Assembly (NCBI GenBank): GCA_003216975.1
Contig: QCHY01000001.1
Coordinates: 62,001 to 126,000 of the forward strand
DNA: 64,000 bases
Direction of reading: 5' to 3'
From: Prochlorococcus sp. AG-402-I20
Lineage (GTDB): Bacteria; Cyanobacteriota; Cyanobacteriia; PCC-6307; Cyanobiaceae
Numbering within the stretch: the first letter of the stretch is position 1; the number at the start of each line of letters is the position of its first letter. Of this stretch, positions 45,455 through 57,046 are shown piece after piece. Position numbers and translations under genes: made by a program. A model generated the notes under the pieces. It made no database searches. It saw only the letters and a program-made list of their open reading frames with translations, and was not told the origin of the DNA.

Positions 45455-46627
45455 ATGAGTTATCGTTTCAATAAAGACACAAGGAATTCAAAAAATTCCT
45501 CATTTAATAAACGAAGTAGTAATTATTATCGTCAAGATAATGATTCCAAAAAATCAAACTTTAATGATCGAATAAAAGCAAATAATAAAATTAATCGTCG
45601 TTCATCTGATCAATTAGATCAATATTCAGCAGATAAAGAAGCTTCTGAAAGGTCAATAAAGGGTATTCGGTCAAACTCTAACTACAGAGGATCTAATCGA
45701 TTTGAAAGAAAATCGAATAAGGCTACATATAGAAATCATAATTCTCAGGGAACAAACAATCACAGAAGAGGAGAAAATAATGAACCTCTTTCATATTCCG
45801 AAAGCTTTTCTAAAACTTTAAGTGATGATTTGATTTGGGGTCGTCATTCAACTGAGGCTGCTCTTTTGGGAGGTAGGGCAATTCATAGGATTTGGTGTAC
45901 TACTGAATTACGAAGTTCACCAAAGTTTTTTCAACTTCTCAAAGATTCAAAAGCTTCTGGGGTTTTGGTTGAAGAAGTTTCTTGGTCCAGGCTTGGTCAG
46001 CTAACTAATGGTGCAGTTCATCAAGGAATAGTTTTACAAATTGCTGCATCAAAAACACTTGGCTTGAAGAATTTAATTGATGCTTGCAAAGCTTTTGGTG
46101 ATTCATCTTTGCTCTTGGCTTTAGATGGTTTAACTGATCCTCAGAATCTTGGAGCAATAATTCGATCTGCCGAAGCGCTTGGTGCTCAAGGATTAGTTCT
46201 TCCACAAAGACGTAGTGCAGGTTTAACAGGATCCGTTGCAAAAGTTGCTGCTGGAGCTCTAGAACATTTGCCGGTAGCAAGAGTTGTTAATTTAAATAGG
46301 TCTTTAGAAAAATTGAAAGAAGAAGGTTATACCGTTATTGGTCTTGCGGAGGAAGGACCTTCAACTTTGTCGGAGATCAAATTTGAAGGCCCTTTAGTAG
46401 TAGTTGTTGGTGCTGAAGATAAAGGAATTTCTCTAATAACTAGAAGGTTGTGCGACCAGTTAGTAAGGATTCCTCTTAAGGGAGTAACTACAAGCCTTAA
46501 TGCATCAGTTGCTACGTCTATTTTTTTATATGAAGTGGCTAGATCTAGATGGATGCGCTCAATCTCTGGACAAGACCCTTCTCCTAGATTATTAAAACCT
46601 AAGATTTCAACTGTAAATAATAACTAA
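45455..46627 (+). CDS. rlmB: SpoU/TrmH-family RNA 2'-O-methyltransferase (RlmB type)
   Basis: 390 residues. Residues about 1-125 are an Asn/Ser/Arg/Lys-rich, disordered extension (SNYRGSNRFERKSNKATY and similar). The substrate-binding domain starts at WGRHSTEAALLGG and the SPOUT core follows: ALDGLTDPQNLGAIIRSAEA, VVVGAEDKGIS and IPLKGVTTSLNASVA, which form the trefoil knot. The RlmB target, G2251 of 23S rRNA, is inferred from the family. The basic extension may help RNA binding. Confidence 0.9.
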   Translation: MSYRFNKDTRNSKNSSFNKRSSNYYRQDNDSKKSNFNDRIKANNKINRRSSDQLDQYSADKEASERSIKGIRSNSNYRGSNRFERKSNKATYRNHNSQGTNNHRRGENNEPLSYSESFSKTLSDDLIWGRHSTEAALLGGRAIHRIWCTTELRSSPKFFQLLKDSKASGVLVEEVSWSRLGQLTNGAVHQGIVLQIAASKTLGLKNLIDACKAFGDSSLLLALDGLTDPQNLGAIIRSAEALGAQGLVLPQRRSAGLTGSVAKVAAGALEHLPVARVVNLNRSLEKLKEEGYTVIGLAEEGPSTLSEIKFEGPLVVVVGAEDKGISLITRRLCDQLVRIPLKGVTTSLNASVATSIFLYEVARSRWMRSISGQDPSPRLLKPKISTVNNN

Positions 46628-46854
46628 TCTCTGTAAATGTAACCTTGAATAGAATCGTATATTCTTTATAGTTTAATTAGGTTCTTCAAAACTTCACAAA
46701 GTAATTATATTATTATTTTATTCTTCCACAGCTTTTTATACTCAACATCTTTTGACTTCAAATATATGTTTCATCATCAACTGAACATAATATTCTTTTT
46801 TTATTTGATAAATATCTGGTTAAGAAAGTATAATAAATTAAATGCAGTTTACTT

Positions 46855-47085
46855 ATGGGTCCCATTAGGGCTCTTCGAAGCTTAGGTAATAGTTTTGGCT
46901 TGGCCTGGTGGGCTAAGGTTGAGACAATTCAACCTGAGGTGACTTATTGGTTTGGTCCATTTCTCACTCGACGTAGCTTGAAAGTCAGATTAAATAGATT
47001 TGAAGAAGATCTTTCTGCAGAGTCACCTCAGAAAATAAATCATAGTTTAGTTAGGTGTCGGCGTAACGAGCCTCTTACGTCATAA
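46855..47085 (+). CDS. DUF1816 cyanobacterial protein
   Basis: 76 residues with the DUF1816 pattern AWWAKVETIQPEVTYWFGPF and LNRFEEDLSAE. Members occur in nearly all cyanobacteria; function unknown. The 227-bp spacer before it (46628-46854) holds no supported feature. Confidence 0.85.
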   Translation: MGPIRALRSLGNSFGLAWWAKVETIQPEVTYWFGPFLTRRSLKVRLNRFEEDLSAESPQKINHSLVRCRRNEPLTS

Positions 47086-47115
47086 GCTTGAGAATATTTT
47101 TTTTATAATTTAATA

Positions 47116-48576
47116 ATGACTTTTGCAGACTTACGCCAGAAAATGAAAAGTGGTGAAGTCTCTTCCAAAGAGCTTGTTCAAGATAAAATTAATCGAATTA
47201 AGGAATTAGACCCAACTCTAAATTCCTTTTTAACTGTTAATGCTGAACAAGCCTTAAGCAAAGCTGAACATATAGATAAACAAATTGCCTCAGGGGAAAG
47301 CCTTCCGTCTTTGTCAGGTATACCATTGGCCATCAAAGACAACCTTTGCACAAAAGGAATTAAGACCACCTGTGCAAGCAGGATTTTAGATAATTTTTTC
47401 CCACCATATGAGTCAACAGTCACTAAAAAGCTTTTAAACGCAGGAGCAATAATGATTGGAAAGACAAATATGGATGAATTTGCGATGGGGAGTTCTACCG
47501 AAACTTCAGCATTTGGTCCTACTTTGAATCCATGGAATATATCTAAAGTTCCTGGAGGAAGTTCAGGAGGAAGCGCAGCCTCTGTCGCAGCAGAATTATG
47601 TTTCGGATCTTTGGGGTCTGATACTGGTGGGTCAATTCGACAACCTGCCTCATTTTGTGGCGTTGTTGGAATGAAACCAACTTATGGACGTGTAAGTAGA
47701 TGGGGTTTAATAGCTTTTGCTAGTTCTTTAGATCAGGTCGGTCCATTTGCGAATAATGTCTCGGATGCAGCAGAAATATTGCAAGTAATCTCAGGTAAAG
47801 ATGAGCTTGATTCAACTACTGTTGATATTCCAGTCCCCAATTATTTAGAGACTCTTTCCAAGTCAATCAAGGGAATGAAAATAGGTTTAATTGATAATTG
47901 CTTTGTACATGAAGGTTTAGCTGCTGATGTTAAAGAATCTGTTCTTAGCTCTGCCTCCTTACTTGAGAAATTAGGTGCCGAGATTATCAATGTTTCTTGT
48001 CCTCGCTTTAATGATGGTATTGCTACTTATTACGTTATTGCCCCATCTGAGGCTTCAGCGAATTTAGCTAGATATGACGGTGTCAAATACGGATTTCGCT
48101 CTGAAGATGAACAAACTCTCATAGAAATGACCTCCAAAAGTCGAGCACTTGGTTTTGGAAGTGAAGTTAAACGAAGAATTCTTATAGGAACCTATGCTCT
48201 ATCTGCTGGCTATGTTGATGCTTACTATAAGAAGGCCCAACAAGTTCGAACTTTAATCCGTAGAGATTTCGATGATGCTTTTCAAAAAGTAGATGTTTTA
48301 TTAGCTCCTACAGCTCCAACTACTGCTTTTGGGTCTGGAGATAATATTGATAACCCTATGGCGATGTACTTATCCGATTTGCTAACAATTCCAGCTAATT
48401 TGGCTGGATTACCTGCTATCAGTTTGCCATGTGGTTTTGATAAATCTGGTTTGCCTATAGGGTTACAGTTAATAGGTAATGTTTTTGAAGAAGGGAAACT
48501 TCTTCAAGTAGCTAGTCAATTTGAGAAGGCTGCTGAGGTTTATAAAAACAGGCCCAAAACAGAATTCACGTTATAA
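47116..48576 (+). CDS. gatA: Aspartyl/glutamyl-tRNA amidotransferase subunit A
   Basis: 486 residues of the amidase-signature family. The Ser-cisSer-Lys triad is visible: Lys in [10 protein letters not shown], Ser in [15 protein letters not shown] and Ser in [11 protein letters not shown]. It releases ammonia from glutamine for conversion of Glu-tRNA(Gln) to Gln-tRNA(Gln), with GatB and GatC elsewhere. A hairpin with a short T run follows the gene. Confidence 0.96.
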   Translation: MTFADLRQKMKSGEVSSKELVQDKINRIKELDPTLNSFLTVNAEQALSKAEHIDKQIASGESLPSLSGIPLAIKDNLCTKGIKTTCASRILDNFFPPYESTVTKKLLNAGAIMIGKTNMDEFAMGSSTETSAFGPTLNPWNISKVPGGSSGGSAASVAAELCFGSLGSDTGGSIRQPASFCGVVGMKPTYGRVSRWGLIAFASSLDQVGPFANNVSDAAEILQVISGKDELDSTTVDIPVPNYLETLSKSIKGMKIGLIDNCFVHEGLAADVKESVLSSASLLEKLGAEIINVSCPRFNDGIATYYVIAPSEASANLARYDGVKYGFRSEDEQTLIEMTSKSRALGFGSEVKRRILIGTYALSAGYVDAYYKKAQQVRTLIRRDFDDAFQKVDVLLAPTAPTTAFGSGDNIDNPMAMYLSDLLTIPANLAGLPAISLPCGFDKSGLPIGLQLIGNVFEEGKLLQVASQFEKAAEVYKNRPKTEFTL

Positions 48577-48612
48577 AGGTTAAACCACTTCATGTGGAGA
48601 AAATAATTATCG

Positions 48613-48636
48613 CTACACTATATGCAGTGTAGTTTT
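48613..48636 (+). terminator. Probable terminator between gatA and dnaE
   Basis: CTACACT and AGTGTAG form a perfect 7-bp stem with a 6-base loop, followed by TTTT. It lies 36 bp after the gatA stop and 11 bp before the dnaE ATG. The T run is short, so read-through is likely. Confidence 0.5.
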
Positions 48637-48647
48637 ATGCGATATTA

Positions 48648-51600
48648 ATGACTTTTGTTCCGATTCATAATCATAGTGATTACAGCCTTCTTGATGGGGC
48701 GAGTCAACTCCCGTTGATGGTTCAAAGGGCAAAGGAATTGGGAATGCCAGCTTTAGCTTTGACTGATCATGGGGTGATGTATGGTGCTATTGAATTATTG
48801 AAGTTATGTAAGGTCGCAAATATAAAGCCAATTATTGGGAATGAGATGTACATTATTAATGGTTCAATTGATGACCCTCAGCCCAAAAAAGAGAAAAGAT
48901 ATCATCTTGTTGTTGTTGCGAAAAACCAAATAGGTTATGAAAACCTCGTAAAATTAACGACACTAAGTCATCTAAATGGAGTTAGGGGAAGAGGTATCTT
49001 TTCGAGACCATGTATAGATAAGTCTTTATTTAAAAAATATAGTGAAGGATTAATTTGTTCAACAGCTTGCTTAGGTGGTGAAATTCCACAAGCGATATTA
49101 AAAGGAAGAATTGATGTTGCTAGAGAAGTAGCAGCTTGGTATAAAGAAGTTTTGGGTGATGATTTTTATCTTGAAATTCAAGACCATGGATCAATAGAGG
49201 ATAGAATTGTTAATAGTGAAATAGTCAAAATATCTGAAGAACTTGATATTCAAATTATAGCTACCAATGATGCTCATTATGTATCAAAGAATGATATTGA
49301 AGCACATGATGCATTGATTTGTGTTTTGACAGGAAAATTAATTAGTGACCACAAAAGATTAAGATATACAGGGACTGAATATATTAAATCTGAGGAGGAG
49401 ATGAGAAGTTTATTTACTGATCATTTAGACAATAACGTTATAAATAGTGCAATAGAAAATACAGTTAAACTATCAAATAAGGTTGAAGAGTATAAAATAT
49501 TAGGAACTTATAAGATGCCAAATTTTCCTATACCAAATGGTTGTGAACCTATCGACTATCTTAAAGAGATAACTATCAATGGTTTAAAAGAAATACTAGA
49601 TATTTCTGAATTTGAAAATTTTCCCAAAGTATATAAAGAAAGACTTGATTATGAGCTAGAAGTAATTGATCAAATGGGTTTTCCCACATATTTTCTTGTC
49701 GTATGGGATTATATAAGATTTGCAAGAGAACAAAATATTCCTGTAGGTCCAGGAAGGGGTTCAGCAGCTGGTTCTTTAGTTGCTTATTCTCTTCACATAA
49801 CTAACATTGATCCAGTTAAAAATGGGTTATTATTTGAAAGATTTCTCAATCCTGAGAGGAAGTCAATGCCTGATATTGATACTGACTTTTGTATTGAAAG
49901 GCGTGGTGAAGTTATAGATTATGTTACTAAAAAGTATGGCGAAGATAAAGTTGCGCAGATAATTACATTCAACAGAATGACATCTAAAGCTGTTTTGAAG
50001 GATGTTGCTCGTGTACTTGATATTCCTTATGGAGAAGCTGATCGTTTGGCTAAATTAATTCCAGTTGTAAGGGGTAAACCTTCAAAATTGTCATCTATGA
50101 TTTCAAAGGAATCGCCAAATAAGGATTTCTACGAAAAATACAATAATGATTCAAAAGTAAAGAAATGGGTTGATATGGCAATGAGGATAGAAGGTACAAA
50201 CAAGACTTTTGGTGTGCATGCAGCAGGTGTTGTTATAGCAGCTAATTCACTTGATAATTTAGTTCCTCTTCAAAGAAACAATGATGGTCAAATAATCACT
50301 CAATATTTTATGGAAGATATTGAATCACTTGGTCTTCTGAAGATGGACTTTCTAGGACTTAGAAATCTTACAATGATAGAAAAGACAATTAATTTAGTTG
50401 AGAAATCAATTGGTGAGAGGTTAGACCCTGATTCTTTGCCTTTCACAGATGAAAAAACATTTGAATTACTTTCTAGAGGTGATTTAGAAGGAATCTTTCA
50501 ACTTGAATCTAGTGGAATGAGGCAAATAGTAAAAGATTTGAAGCCCTCATCTCTTGAGGATATTTCTTCAATACTTGCTCTTTACCGTCCTGGTCCTCTT
50601 GATGCAGGACTAATTCCTAAATTCATAAATAGAAAACATGGTAAAGAAAGTATTGATTTTCAACATCAATCACTTGAACCTATTTTAAGTGAGACTTATG
50701 GAATCATGGTCTATCAAGAACAGATTATGAAGATCGCACAGGATTTAGCCGGTTATTCCCTTGGTCAAGCAGATTTATTAAGAAGGGCAATGGGGAAGAA
50801 AAAAGTATCCGAAATGCAGCGTCATAGAACTCTCTTTGTTGATGGGGCAGTTAATAATGGCGTTTCAGTAATTGTTGCTGAACAATTATTTGATCAAATG
50901 GTTTTATTTGCTGAATATTGCTTTAACAAAAGTCATTCAACTGCTTATGGCGCGGTTACTTATCAGACTGCTTATTTAAAAGCACATTATCCTGTTGCTT
51001 ACATGGCGGCATTGCTTACAGTTAATGCTGGCTCGACTGACAAGGTTCAAAGATACATTTCTAACTGTAATTCAATGGGCATAAATGTAATGCCTCCAAA
51101 TATAAATACATCTGGTGTTGATTTCACTCCAAAAGATAATTCAATTCTTTTTGGTTTTTCAGCTGTCAAAAATTTAGGTGATGGTGCAATTAGAAAAATT
51201 ATTACTTCAAGAGAGGAAAATGGTGAATTTACTTCATTAGCAGAATTCTGTGATCGAATTTCACTTAGTACTATTAACCGAAGAGGCCTTGAGGCTTTGA
51301 TACATTCTGGAGCTCTTGATTGTCTTGAAGAAAATTCAAATCGCGCTCAGCTTATTGCTGATTTGGATTTAACTATTGAATGGGCTTCTTCTCGGGCAAA
51401 AGATAGAATTAGTGGCCAAGGTAACCTTTTTGATCTTTCTTCTTCTATAAATAATGAATCATCGCAGACTGATGATTATTCATCTGCTCCAAAGGCAAAA
51501 CCAGTTAACGAGTACCCTCCTACAGACAAGCTTAAATTTGAAAAAGAGCATGTTGGCTTCTATCTATCGGATCATCCTTTGAAGCAACTTTCGGAACCTG

Positions 51601-52169
51601 CAAAGTTGATTGCGCCTATCAGCCTCAGTTCTTTAGAAGAGCAGAACGATAAGTCAAAGGTCAGTGTTATTGCAATGATTCCAGAGATGAGACAAGTCAC
51701 AACTAGAAAAGGTGACAGAATGGCGATTATTCAATTAGAGGATTTAACTGGTTCTTGTGAAGCGGTTGTCTTCCCAAAAAGTTATGAAAGATTATCTGAT
51801 CATTTGATGGTTGAAACGAGATTATTGATTTGGGGCAGCGTAGATAGGAGAGATGAAACTGTTCAATTGATTATTGATGATTGTCGTGAAATTGATGATT
51901 TAAGATTTCTTTTGATAGATCTTCACCCTGAACAAGCTACTGATATCAATGTTCAGCATAAGTTAAGAGAATGTCTTTCAAAAAATAGACCTGATAGAAA
52001 TGAATTAGGCGTTCGTATCCCTGTAGTAGCCTGTCTTAAGGATAATAATGATAATACCAGGTATGTCAGGTTAGGAGATCAATTCTGTGTAAAGGATACT
52101 GACTTGGCTTTAGATTCTTTGTCTAAGAATTCCTTTATTGCGAGAACAAGTAAAAGTCTTGTAATTTAA
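48648..52169 (+). CDS. dnaE: DNA polymerase III alpha subunit
   Basis: 1173 residues. PHP domain at the start ([16 protein letters not shown]), polymerase core with [16 protein letters not shown] and the catalytic acidic pair MPDIDTDF near 416, then HhH and OB segments ([15 protein letters not shown]) and a C-terminal tail. The full length and single ORF mean it is not the split-intein DnaE found in many filamentous cyanobacteria. Confidence 0.97.
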   Translation: MTFVPIHNHSDYSLLDGASQLPLMVQRAKELGMPALALTDHGVMYGAIELLKLCKVANIKPIIGNEMYIINGSIDDPQPKKEKRYHLVVVAKNQIGYENLVKLTTLSHLNGVRGRGIFSRPCIDKSLFKKYSEGLICSTACLGGEIPQAILKGRIDVAREVAAWYKEVLGDDFYLEIQDHGSIEDRIVNSEIVKISEELDIQIIATNDAHYVSKNDIEAHDALICVLTGKLISDHKRLRYTGTEYIKSEEEMRSLFTDHLDNNVINSAIENTVKLSNKVEEYKILGTYKMPNFPIPNGCEPIDYLKEITINGLKEILDISEFENFPKVYKERLDYELEVIDQMGFPTYFLVVWDYIRFAREQNIPVGPGRGSAAGSLVAYSLHITNIDPVKNGLLFERFLNPERKSMPDIDTDFCIERRGEVIDYVTKKYGEDKVAQIITFNRMTSKAVLKDVARVLDIPYGEADRLAKLIPVVRGKPSKLSSMISKESPNKDFYEKYNNDSKVKKWVDMAMRIEGTNKTFGVHAAGVVIAANSLDNLVPLQRNNDGQIITQYFMEDIESLGLLKMDFLGLRNLTMIEKTINLVEKSIGERLDPDSLPFTDEKTFELLSRGDLEGIFQLESSGMRQIVKDLKPSSLEDISSILALYRPGPLDAGLIPKFINRKHGKESIDFQHQSLEPILSETYGIMVYQEQIMKIAQDLAGYSLGQADLLRRAMGKKKVSEMQRHRTLFVDGAVNNGVSVIVAEQLFDQMVLFAEYCFNKSHSTAYGAVTYQTAYLKAHYPVAYMAALLTVNAGSTDKVQRYISNCNSMGINVMPPNINTSGVDFTPKDNSILFGFSAVKNLGDGAIRKIITSREENGEFTSLAEFCDRISLSTINRRGLEALIHSGALDCLEENSNRAQLIADLDLTIEWASSRAKDRISGQGNLFDLSSSINNESSQTDDYSSAPKAKPVNEYPPTDKLKFEKEHVGFYLSDHPLKQLSEPAKLIAPISLSSLEEQNDKSKVSVIAMIPEMRQVTTRKGDRMAIIQLEDLTGSCEAVVFPKSYERLSDHLMVETRLLIWGSVDRRDETVQLIIDDCREIDDLRFLLIDLHPEQATDINVQHKLRECLSKNRPDRNELGVRIPVVACLKDNNDNTRYVRLGDQFCVKDTDLALDSLSKNSFIARTSKSLVI

Positions 52170-52178
52170 ATTTTATTT

Positions 52179-52628
52179 TTAACTAGTAATATCTTTTTGA
52201 CTTGTTTTGAATGCGTCTTTCATTCTATTTATGTTTGGTTTTATATTTTCAAAACCAAGAAAACTTCCTGTATTAAAATCCCAACTCGCTGAGAGTATTC
52301 CATAACTTAATCCTAACAAGCCGACAAGAAAACAAAGTGCTGAACTGACAAGAGTGAGGGTTGGAGATATATCAGCAATACCTTTGCTGATTAAAAAATA
52401 ACTTCCAATAAATACTCCCATACCACTTAGGGTTGGAATACCTGTAGTAAAGGCTATTCTTCTTGCCATTCTATTCGCTACATAGCTTGGAATCCCTGAC
52501 TTCTTACTAGTACTTTTTGGTGATTTATTTGAAACGATTTTCGGAGCCGAGTTATTGCTGGAGAATCCTATATTTACTTCTTTAGGTTGTTCCTTTTTGT
52601 TTTTTTTCGCACCTTTCATTAGCTTCAA
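52179..52628 (-). CDS. PAM68-like photosystem II assembly protein (DUF3464)
   Basis: 149 residues. A basic Lys/Asn/Ser-rich N-terminus (about 1-45) precedes IPSYVANRMARRIAFTTGIPTLSGMG, the conserved start of the PAM68 family, split here as VANRMARRIAF and GIPTLSGMG. Two membrane helices follow (55-75 and 88-110), then the SASWDFNTGSFLGFEN tail. In plants and Synechocystis it helps early photosystem II and chlorophyll-protein assembly at the thylakoid. It follows rpsO on the same strand. Confidence 0.9.
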   Translation of the reverse strand: MKLMKGAKKNKKEQPKEVNIGFSSNNSAPKIVSNKSPKSTSKKSGIPSYVANRMARRIAFTTGIPTLSGMGVFIGSYFLISKGIADISPTLTLVSSALCFLVGLLGLSYGILSASWDFNTGSFLGFENIKPNINRMKDAFKTSQKDITS

Positions 52629-52646
52629 GCAATCTAATACCAGTTA

Positions 52647-52916
52647 TTATCCTCTAATAGCTAATTTTTCTATAAGCTCTGTATATCTTTTTTCACTTTT
52701 AGTTCGCACATAACCTAAGAGTCTTTTGCGCTGTCCAATCATTTTTAGTAATCCTTGTCTTGAAGAGAAATCATGGATGTTCCCCTGAAGATGTTTGCTT
52801 AATTTTGAGATTCTTGTAGAAAGCATCGCCACTTGAACTTCTACTGAACCTGTATCAGTTGGATGTACTTGATGTGTGTTGATTAGCTTTTGTTTCTCTT
52901 CTGTGCCTAGTGACAT
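52647..52916 (-). CDS. rpsO: 30S ribosomal protein S15
   Basis: 89 residues, normal length. It has [40 protein letters not shown] and [10 protein letters not shown], all S15 hallmarks that bind 16S rRNA helices 20-22. It is 51 bp downstream of ruvA on the same strand. Confidence 0.98.
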   Translation of the reverse strand: MSLGTEEKQKLINTHQVHPTDTGSVEVQVAMLSTRISKLSKHLQGNIHDFSSRQGLLKMIGQRKRLLGYVRTKSEKRYTELIEKLAIRG

Positions 52917-52967
52917 TTGATTTGACTTTTCTTATATTTCAAGTCTAATTTAATCCCTAGCCTTCTA

Positions 52968-53618
52968 TCAAGTACTCTTTTCACTCAATTTCATAAGAAT
53001 GTCTTTGAGATGCTTATCCATTAGCTTTGCTTTTTCTTCTTCAGATAGGGAATTCAATAATAAAGAATTTTCTTTTTCGTTGATAGTGATTATTTTAATT
53101 GAATCTTTTATTTCATTATCTTGATAGCCAAGGGAATTTAGAATTAAATATATTTCATCAATATATTTAGAAAACTGATTAGGCTCTATTTGATTTTTGT
53201 CTATAAATCTATTAAGTTTATTCTTTAGCTCAACTATTAATCTCTCTGCAATTCGTATACCTATTCCTTGTGTTTTTGTTAATAAATTAGATTCATTACT
53301 TTCTATTGCATTAACTAATTCATTAACCTCAAAGTCCTCCAAAATAGCCATACCAATTTGTGGACCTATTCCGTTTACACTTATAATCTCTCTAAATAAA
53401 TCTCTTTGATTAACCTCTATGAATCCATATAGGTTTCTACTATCTTCACGATCTATTTGGTGAATCCATAATTCAATCTCATTAAAAACTTGAGCTTTAC
53501 CTATGTGTTTTGGTAATAGTTGTATTTCATAACCAACACCGCCAACATTTAGAACAACTCCTTTCTTGGTGGATATTTCCCAGTTATGTACTATTTCACC
53601 TTTTAACCAGCTAATCAT
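52968..53618 (-). CDS. ruvA: Holliday junction DNA helicase subunit RuvA
   Basis: 216 residues: N-terminal OB domain (MISWLKGEIVHNWE), tandem helix-hairpin-helix motifs VNGIGPQIGMAIL and TQGIGIRIAERLIVELK, and a C-terminal domain with LGYQDNEIKDSI that contacts RuvB. The C-terminal tail is longer and more charged than usual. It recognises Holliday junctions and loads RuvB for branch migration. Confidence 0.95.
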   Translation of the reverse strand: MISWLKGEIVHNWEISTKKGVVLNVGGVGYEIQLLPKHIGKAQVFNEIELWIHQIDREDSRNLYGFIEVNQRDLFREIISVNGIGPQIGMAILEDFEVNELVNAIESNESNLLTKTQGIGIRIAERLIVELKNKLNRFIDKNQIEPNQFSKYIDEIYLILNSLGYQDNEIKDSIKIITINEKENSLLLNSLSEEEKAKLMDKHLKDILMKLSEKST

Positions 53619-53656
53619 TATTTATTTTGATTGAACTTCTGAAAATATAAACATAC

Positions 53657-54043
53657 TCAACCACCATCAATCTGACATCCCACCATGGACCCTCCTACTA
53701 AACCAGCAGGGATTGCCCACCAACGATCTTTTCCTCTCGATATTGCCGTAGCGAAGCCCGCACCTAAAATACCACCTGCAATCTTGCCTTCAGAGCAATC
53801 ATTGTTATCAAATTCATTGTTATTGTTTGTTGATCCACTACCTGGGCAAGGAACTTCTACCGTTTCCTCCCATTGTTTTACATATCCAGGATCATTTCTT
53901 GTCCCTGGAATATATTCTTCTCTATATTCGTTTCTCGTACAAGTTCTACTTGATGAGTAACCTCGTTGAAACTCATCTGCAAGTATCGATGTTGATCCAG
54001 AGCAAATAAGAACTACTGAAAAAATTAAAGATTTAAAATTCAT
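53657..54043 (-). CDS. Secreted glycine-zipper protein
   Basis: 128 residues with a signal peptide (1-23, cut near ILADEF), a Cys-containing Arg/Glu/Tyr-rich head, an Asn-rich linker (STNNNNEFDNND), and a C-terminal glycine-zipper (GKIAGGILGAGFATAIS, AGLVGGSMVG) ending with Cys. It is probably in the envelope. It overlaps the EamA gene upstream by 4 bp, so co-translation is likely. Function unknown. Confidence 0.7.
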   Translation of the reverse strand: MNFKSLIFSVVLICSGSTSILADEFQRGYSSSRTCTRNEYREEYIPGTRNDPGYVKQWEETVEVPCPGSGSTNNNNEFDNNDCSEGKIAGGILGAGFATAISRGKDRWWAIPAGLVGGSMVGCQIDGG

Positions 54044-54948
54044 ATTTTTGCGTGTGTGGTTTTAGATGCACTTATACTAATAATAGTTGAAATAAGTACA
54101 CAAAAACCACCTAAGTAAATTGAACTTGTTATTGTTTCACCGAATATCAATACCCCCCATATACTTGCAAAGATAACCTGAGAATAGTTTAAGGAAGTTG
54201 CTTGGCCAGCTGGGAGTAGTCTTAAACCCTCTGTTATGCAGAGTTGGCCAATTTGCGTAAAAATACCAATACCTATTATCCAGAACCAATCTGTTCCTGT
54301 TGGCAATACAAAATCATTAATAATAAAAGGAATAGTTAAGGGTATAGAAACCAAAGGAAAGTAGTAAATAATAACAAGAGGGTGTTCTTTGGAAGAGAGT
54401 TTTCTTACACATATATAAGCTAATGATGTCATCAATGCCCCTAATAATGCAACAATTAATGCTAATATTGTTTCTTGAATATTACTATTGCTCGTAAATT
54501 CTGGTTGACTAACTAAAAGAATTCCTATCCAACCAATAATGATTGAAAATACTATTCTCCTTAATATAAATTCCTTTAAAATTATGTACGCACATATCAC
54601 TGTAAAAGTTGGGTAAATGTATTGTATTACTGTTGCTGTTGCTATAGGTAATATTGTTAGAGCTTTGAAGATACAAAATAGAGCAACTGTTCCTAGTAAA
54701 CCCCTTATAATTAATAATCTTTTCTGATATCCCCAAGGGTTAATATTTTTTTTATATAAGTAATATCTTGTTATTATTATACTAATAGTAGCCCTAGCAA
54801 AAACAAGTTCCGAAATAGGTATCCTCCCCCCAATTGACTTAACGCAAACAGTCATAAGGCTAAATGCAAAACCGCTTCCTATTAAAAATCTGATACCGTT
54901 TAAATTTTTTTCTATATTAAATTTATCTTTTGGTAGTTTTTCTCTCAA
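54040..54948 (-). CDS. EamA/DMT family transporter
   Basis: 302 residues, ten predicted helices in two EamA repeats. Marker stretches are SELVFARATISIIITR and ALTILPIATATVIQYIYPTF in the first half and GLRLLPAGQATSLNYSQVIFA in the second, split here as LRLLPAGQATSLNYSQ. Typical for metabolite or amino-acid efflux; substrate unknown. Confidence 0.9.
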   Translation of the reverse strand: MREKLPKDKFNIEKNLNGIRFLIGSGFAFSLMTVCVKSIGGRIPISELVFARATISIIITRYYLYKKNINPWGYQKRLLIIRGLLGTVALFCIFKALTILPIATATVIQYIYPTFTVICAYIILKEFILRRIVFSIIIGWIGILLVSQPEFTSNSNIQETILALIVALLGALMTSLAYICVRKLSSKEHPLVIIYYFPLVSIPLTIPFIINDFVLPTGTDWFWIIGIGIFTQIGQLCITEGLRLLPAGQATSLNYSQVIFASIWGVLIFGETITSSIYLGGFCVLISTIISISASKTTHAKI

Positions 54949-54996
54949 TTTCTAAATCTCTTAGCTAAATATTTAAATATCAATTAAAATTATCAT

Positions 54997-57024
54997 ATGG
55001 CTTCTGCTCGACTACATCCTAGGACAATTGAGTCTGTCAAAGATCGTGTCGATATTGTTGATGTAATTGGTGAACACGTTGTCTTAAAGAAAAAAGGCAA
55101 AGAATATTTGGGAATATGTCCTTTTCATGATGATAGTAAGCCCTCAATGTCAGTAATTCCTGGCAAGCAATTTTATTATTGTTTTTCATGTGGAGCTGGT
55201 GGAAATGCAATTAAATTTTTAATGGAGTTTCAGAGACAAAGTTTTAGTGATGTCGTTCTTGAGTTGGCTAAGAAATATCAAGTGCCAATTGATACGGTTG
55301 AAGGACCTCAGCAAGAAAGACTCAAACAACAGCTTTCACGTAGAGATACCCTTTATCGTGTTTTAAAATCAGCTACTGGTTGGTTTAGAAATCAATTGAA
55401 TTCTCCAGGTGGAAAAAATGCACTTAATTATCTTAAAAATCAACGTCATTTAAGTGATGGTACGTTAATCAATTTTGAGCTTGGATTTGCTCCTGATAAT
55501 TGGGATTCGTTACTTAAATATTTTGTAGATGTAGAAAAAGTCAGTGTTGAAACTCTTGAATCGGCTGGATTAATTGTTCCTCGAAAGGGAGGTAATGGCT
55601 TCTATGACAGATTTCGCAATCGTATAATTGTTCCCATTCACGACAGGCAAAAAAGAGTTATTGGTTTCGGGGGAAGAAGTCTTGATGGCTCAGAACCTAA
55701 GTATTTAAATTCACCTGAGACTGAAATTTTTGAAAAGGGTAAAAATCTTTTTGGTTTAGATAAATCAACCCCTTCCATTAGAAAAAAAGATTACGCAGTT
55801 GTAGTAGAAGGATATTTTGATGTGATGGCACTTCATGATTCTGGTATTACAAATGTTGTCGCCTCTTTGGGTACAGCATTAAGTCGTAATCAAATAACGC
55901 TTCTCTCTCGTGCTACCGATAGTAAAAAGATCCTTTTAAATTTCGATTCAGATAATGCTGGAATTCGTGCGGCAAATAGAGCTATTAGTGAGGCAGAAAA
56001 CCTTGCTATTCAAGGTCAGCTAGATTTAAGAGTTCTACAATTACCTTCAGGTAAGGATCCAGATGAGTTCCTCAAGGATAATTCTCCATCCGAATATGAA
56101 GCATTAGCGGCAAAATCACCTCTTTGGATGGATTGGCAAATTGATCAATCTTTGAAGGATTTAGATTTAAGTAAATCTGATCACTTTCAGGAAGCTGTTA
56201 GCAGCTTAGTAAATCTTCTTGGAAAGTTACCTCAAACGGCTATAAGAACCCATTATCTTCAGCAGGTTGCTCAGCGTCTTAGTGGAGGTCAAGGTAGATT
56301 CGCTCTACAACTAGAGGAAGATTTACGTAATCAAATTAGTGGTCAAAGATGGCATGGTCGCTCTAAGAAAATTGATAAACCTAAAGAAATTAGTCTTAGA
56401 GAAAGAAGTGAGGCAGATATACTTTTTGCCTATATTCATTGTCCCAATTATAGATCTTATATTCGTTATGAACTTCGCCTAAGGGACTTAGATGATTTCG
56501 CAATTAATCATCATCGTGCAATATGGTCTACGATAAGTAATATTGAGGAAAAAAAGTTTGGTCCTGAAATTGTTGAGAAGATTAATCGTTTTAATGATTC
56601 AAGCAATATTTTAGCTGATGTTGATTTAATTAAACAATTGTTTGATAATTTTTTAGTGAATGATAATGAACATTTATCTAAACTTACTCCTTTATTAGAG
56701 GCTAACGAACTTCGTTTAGCAACATTAAGTGACCCTGAGTCGCTTATTCGTGGAGCTCTCGCTGCTCTTGAAAAGCAAAAATCCTTAAAACGTTGTAGAC
56801 ATCTAATTGATGCGTGGAGTGCACAACGTTTACAAACTCTTGAAAATTGTATTGCCTCTCTTATCCTTCAAGAAGATTCTGACCCTAGTGATTCTTCTGA
56901 TATGGAGCAGAGAGTAATTAGCATGTTTGAAGACTTAAATAATGATGCTATAAACTTCCAACAACTTTATTACGCCGAGAGAAGACATATATTAAATTTA
57001 GATCAAGAGAGATGTTATAAATAA
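54997..57024 (+). CDS. dnaG: DNA primase
   Basis: 675 residues. N-terminal CHC2 zinc finger with Cys41, His44, Cys62 and Cys65, then the catalytic core with FGGRSLDGSEPKYLNSPET, the TOPRIM acidic residues in VVVEGYFDVMALH and LNFDSDNAGIRAA, and a C-terminal helical part that binds DnaB. Makes RNA primers for replication. Divergent from the EamA gene. Confidence 0.97.
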   Translation: MASARLHPRTIESVKDRVDIVDVIGEHVVLKKKGKEYLGICPFHDDSKPSMSVIPGKQFYYCFSCGAGGNAIKFLMEFQRQSFSDVVLELAKKYQVPIDTVEGPQQERLKQQLSRRDTLYRVLKSATGWFRNQLNSPGGKNALNYLKNQRHLSDGTLINFELGFAPDNWDSLLKYFVDVEKVSVETLESAGLIVPRKGGNGFYDRFRNRIIVPIHDRQKRVIGFGGRSLDGSEPKYLNSPETEIFEKGKNLFGLDKSTPSIRKKDYAVVVEGYFDVMALHDSGITNVVASLGTALSRNQITLLSRATDSKKILLNFDSDNAGIRAANRAISEAENLAIQGQLDLRVLQLPSGKDPDEFLKDNSPSEYEALAAKSPLWMDWQIDQSLKDLDLSKSDHFQEAVSSLVNLLGKLPQTAIRTHYLQQVAQRLSGGQGRFALQLEEDLRNQISGQRWHGRSKKIDKPKEISLRERSEADILFAYIHCPNYRSYIRYELRLRDLDDFAINHHRAIWSTISNIEEKKFGPEIVEKINRFNDSSNILADVDLIKQLFDNFLVNDNEHLSKLTPLLEANELRLATLSDPESLIRGALAALEKQKSLKRCRHLIDAWSAQRLQTLENCIASLILQEDSDPSDSSDMEQRVISMFEDLNNDAINFQQLYYAERRHILNLDQERCYK

Positions 57025-57046
57025 TTTTTGTTTTTTATATATATCA

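Noticed and set aside
54509-54736. 75-codon ORF on the - strand inside the EamA transporter gene
   Set aside because: It is an out-of-frame shadow of a well-supported transporter and has no recognisable features.
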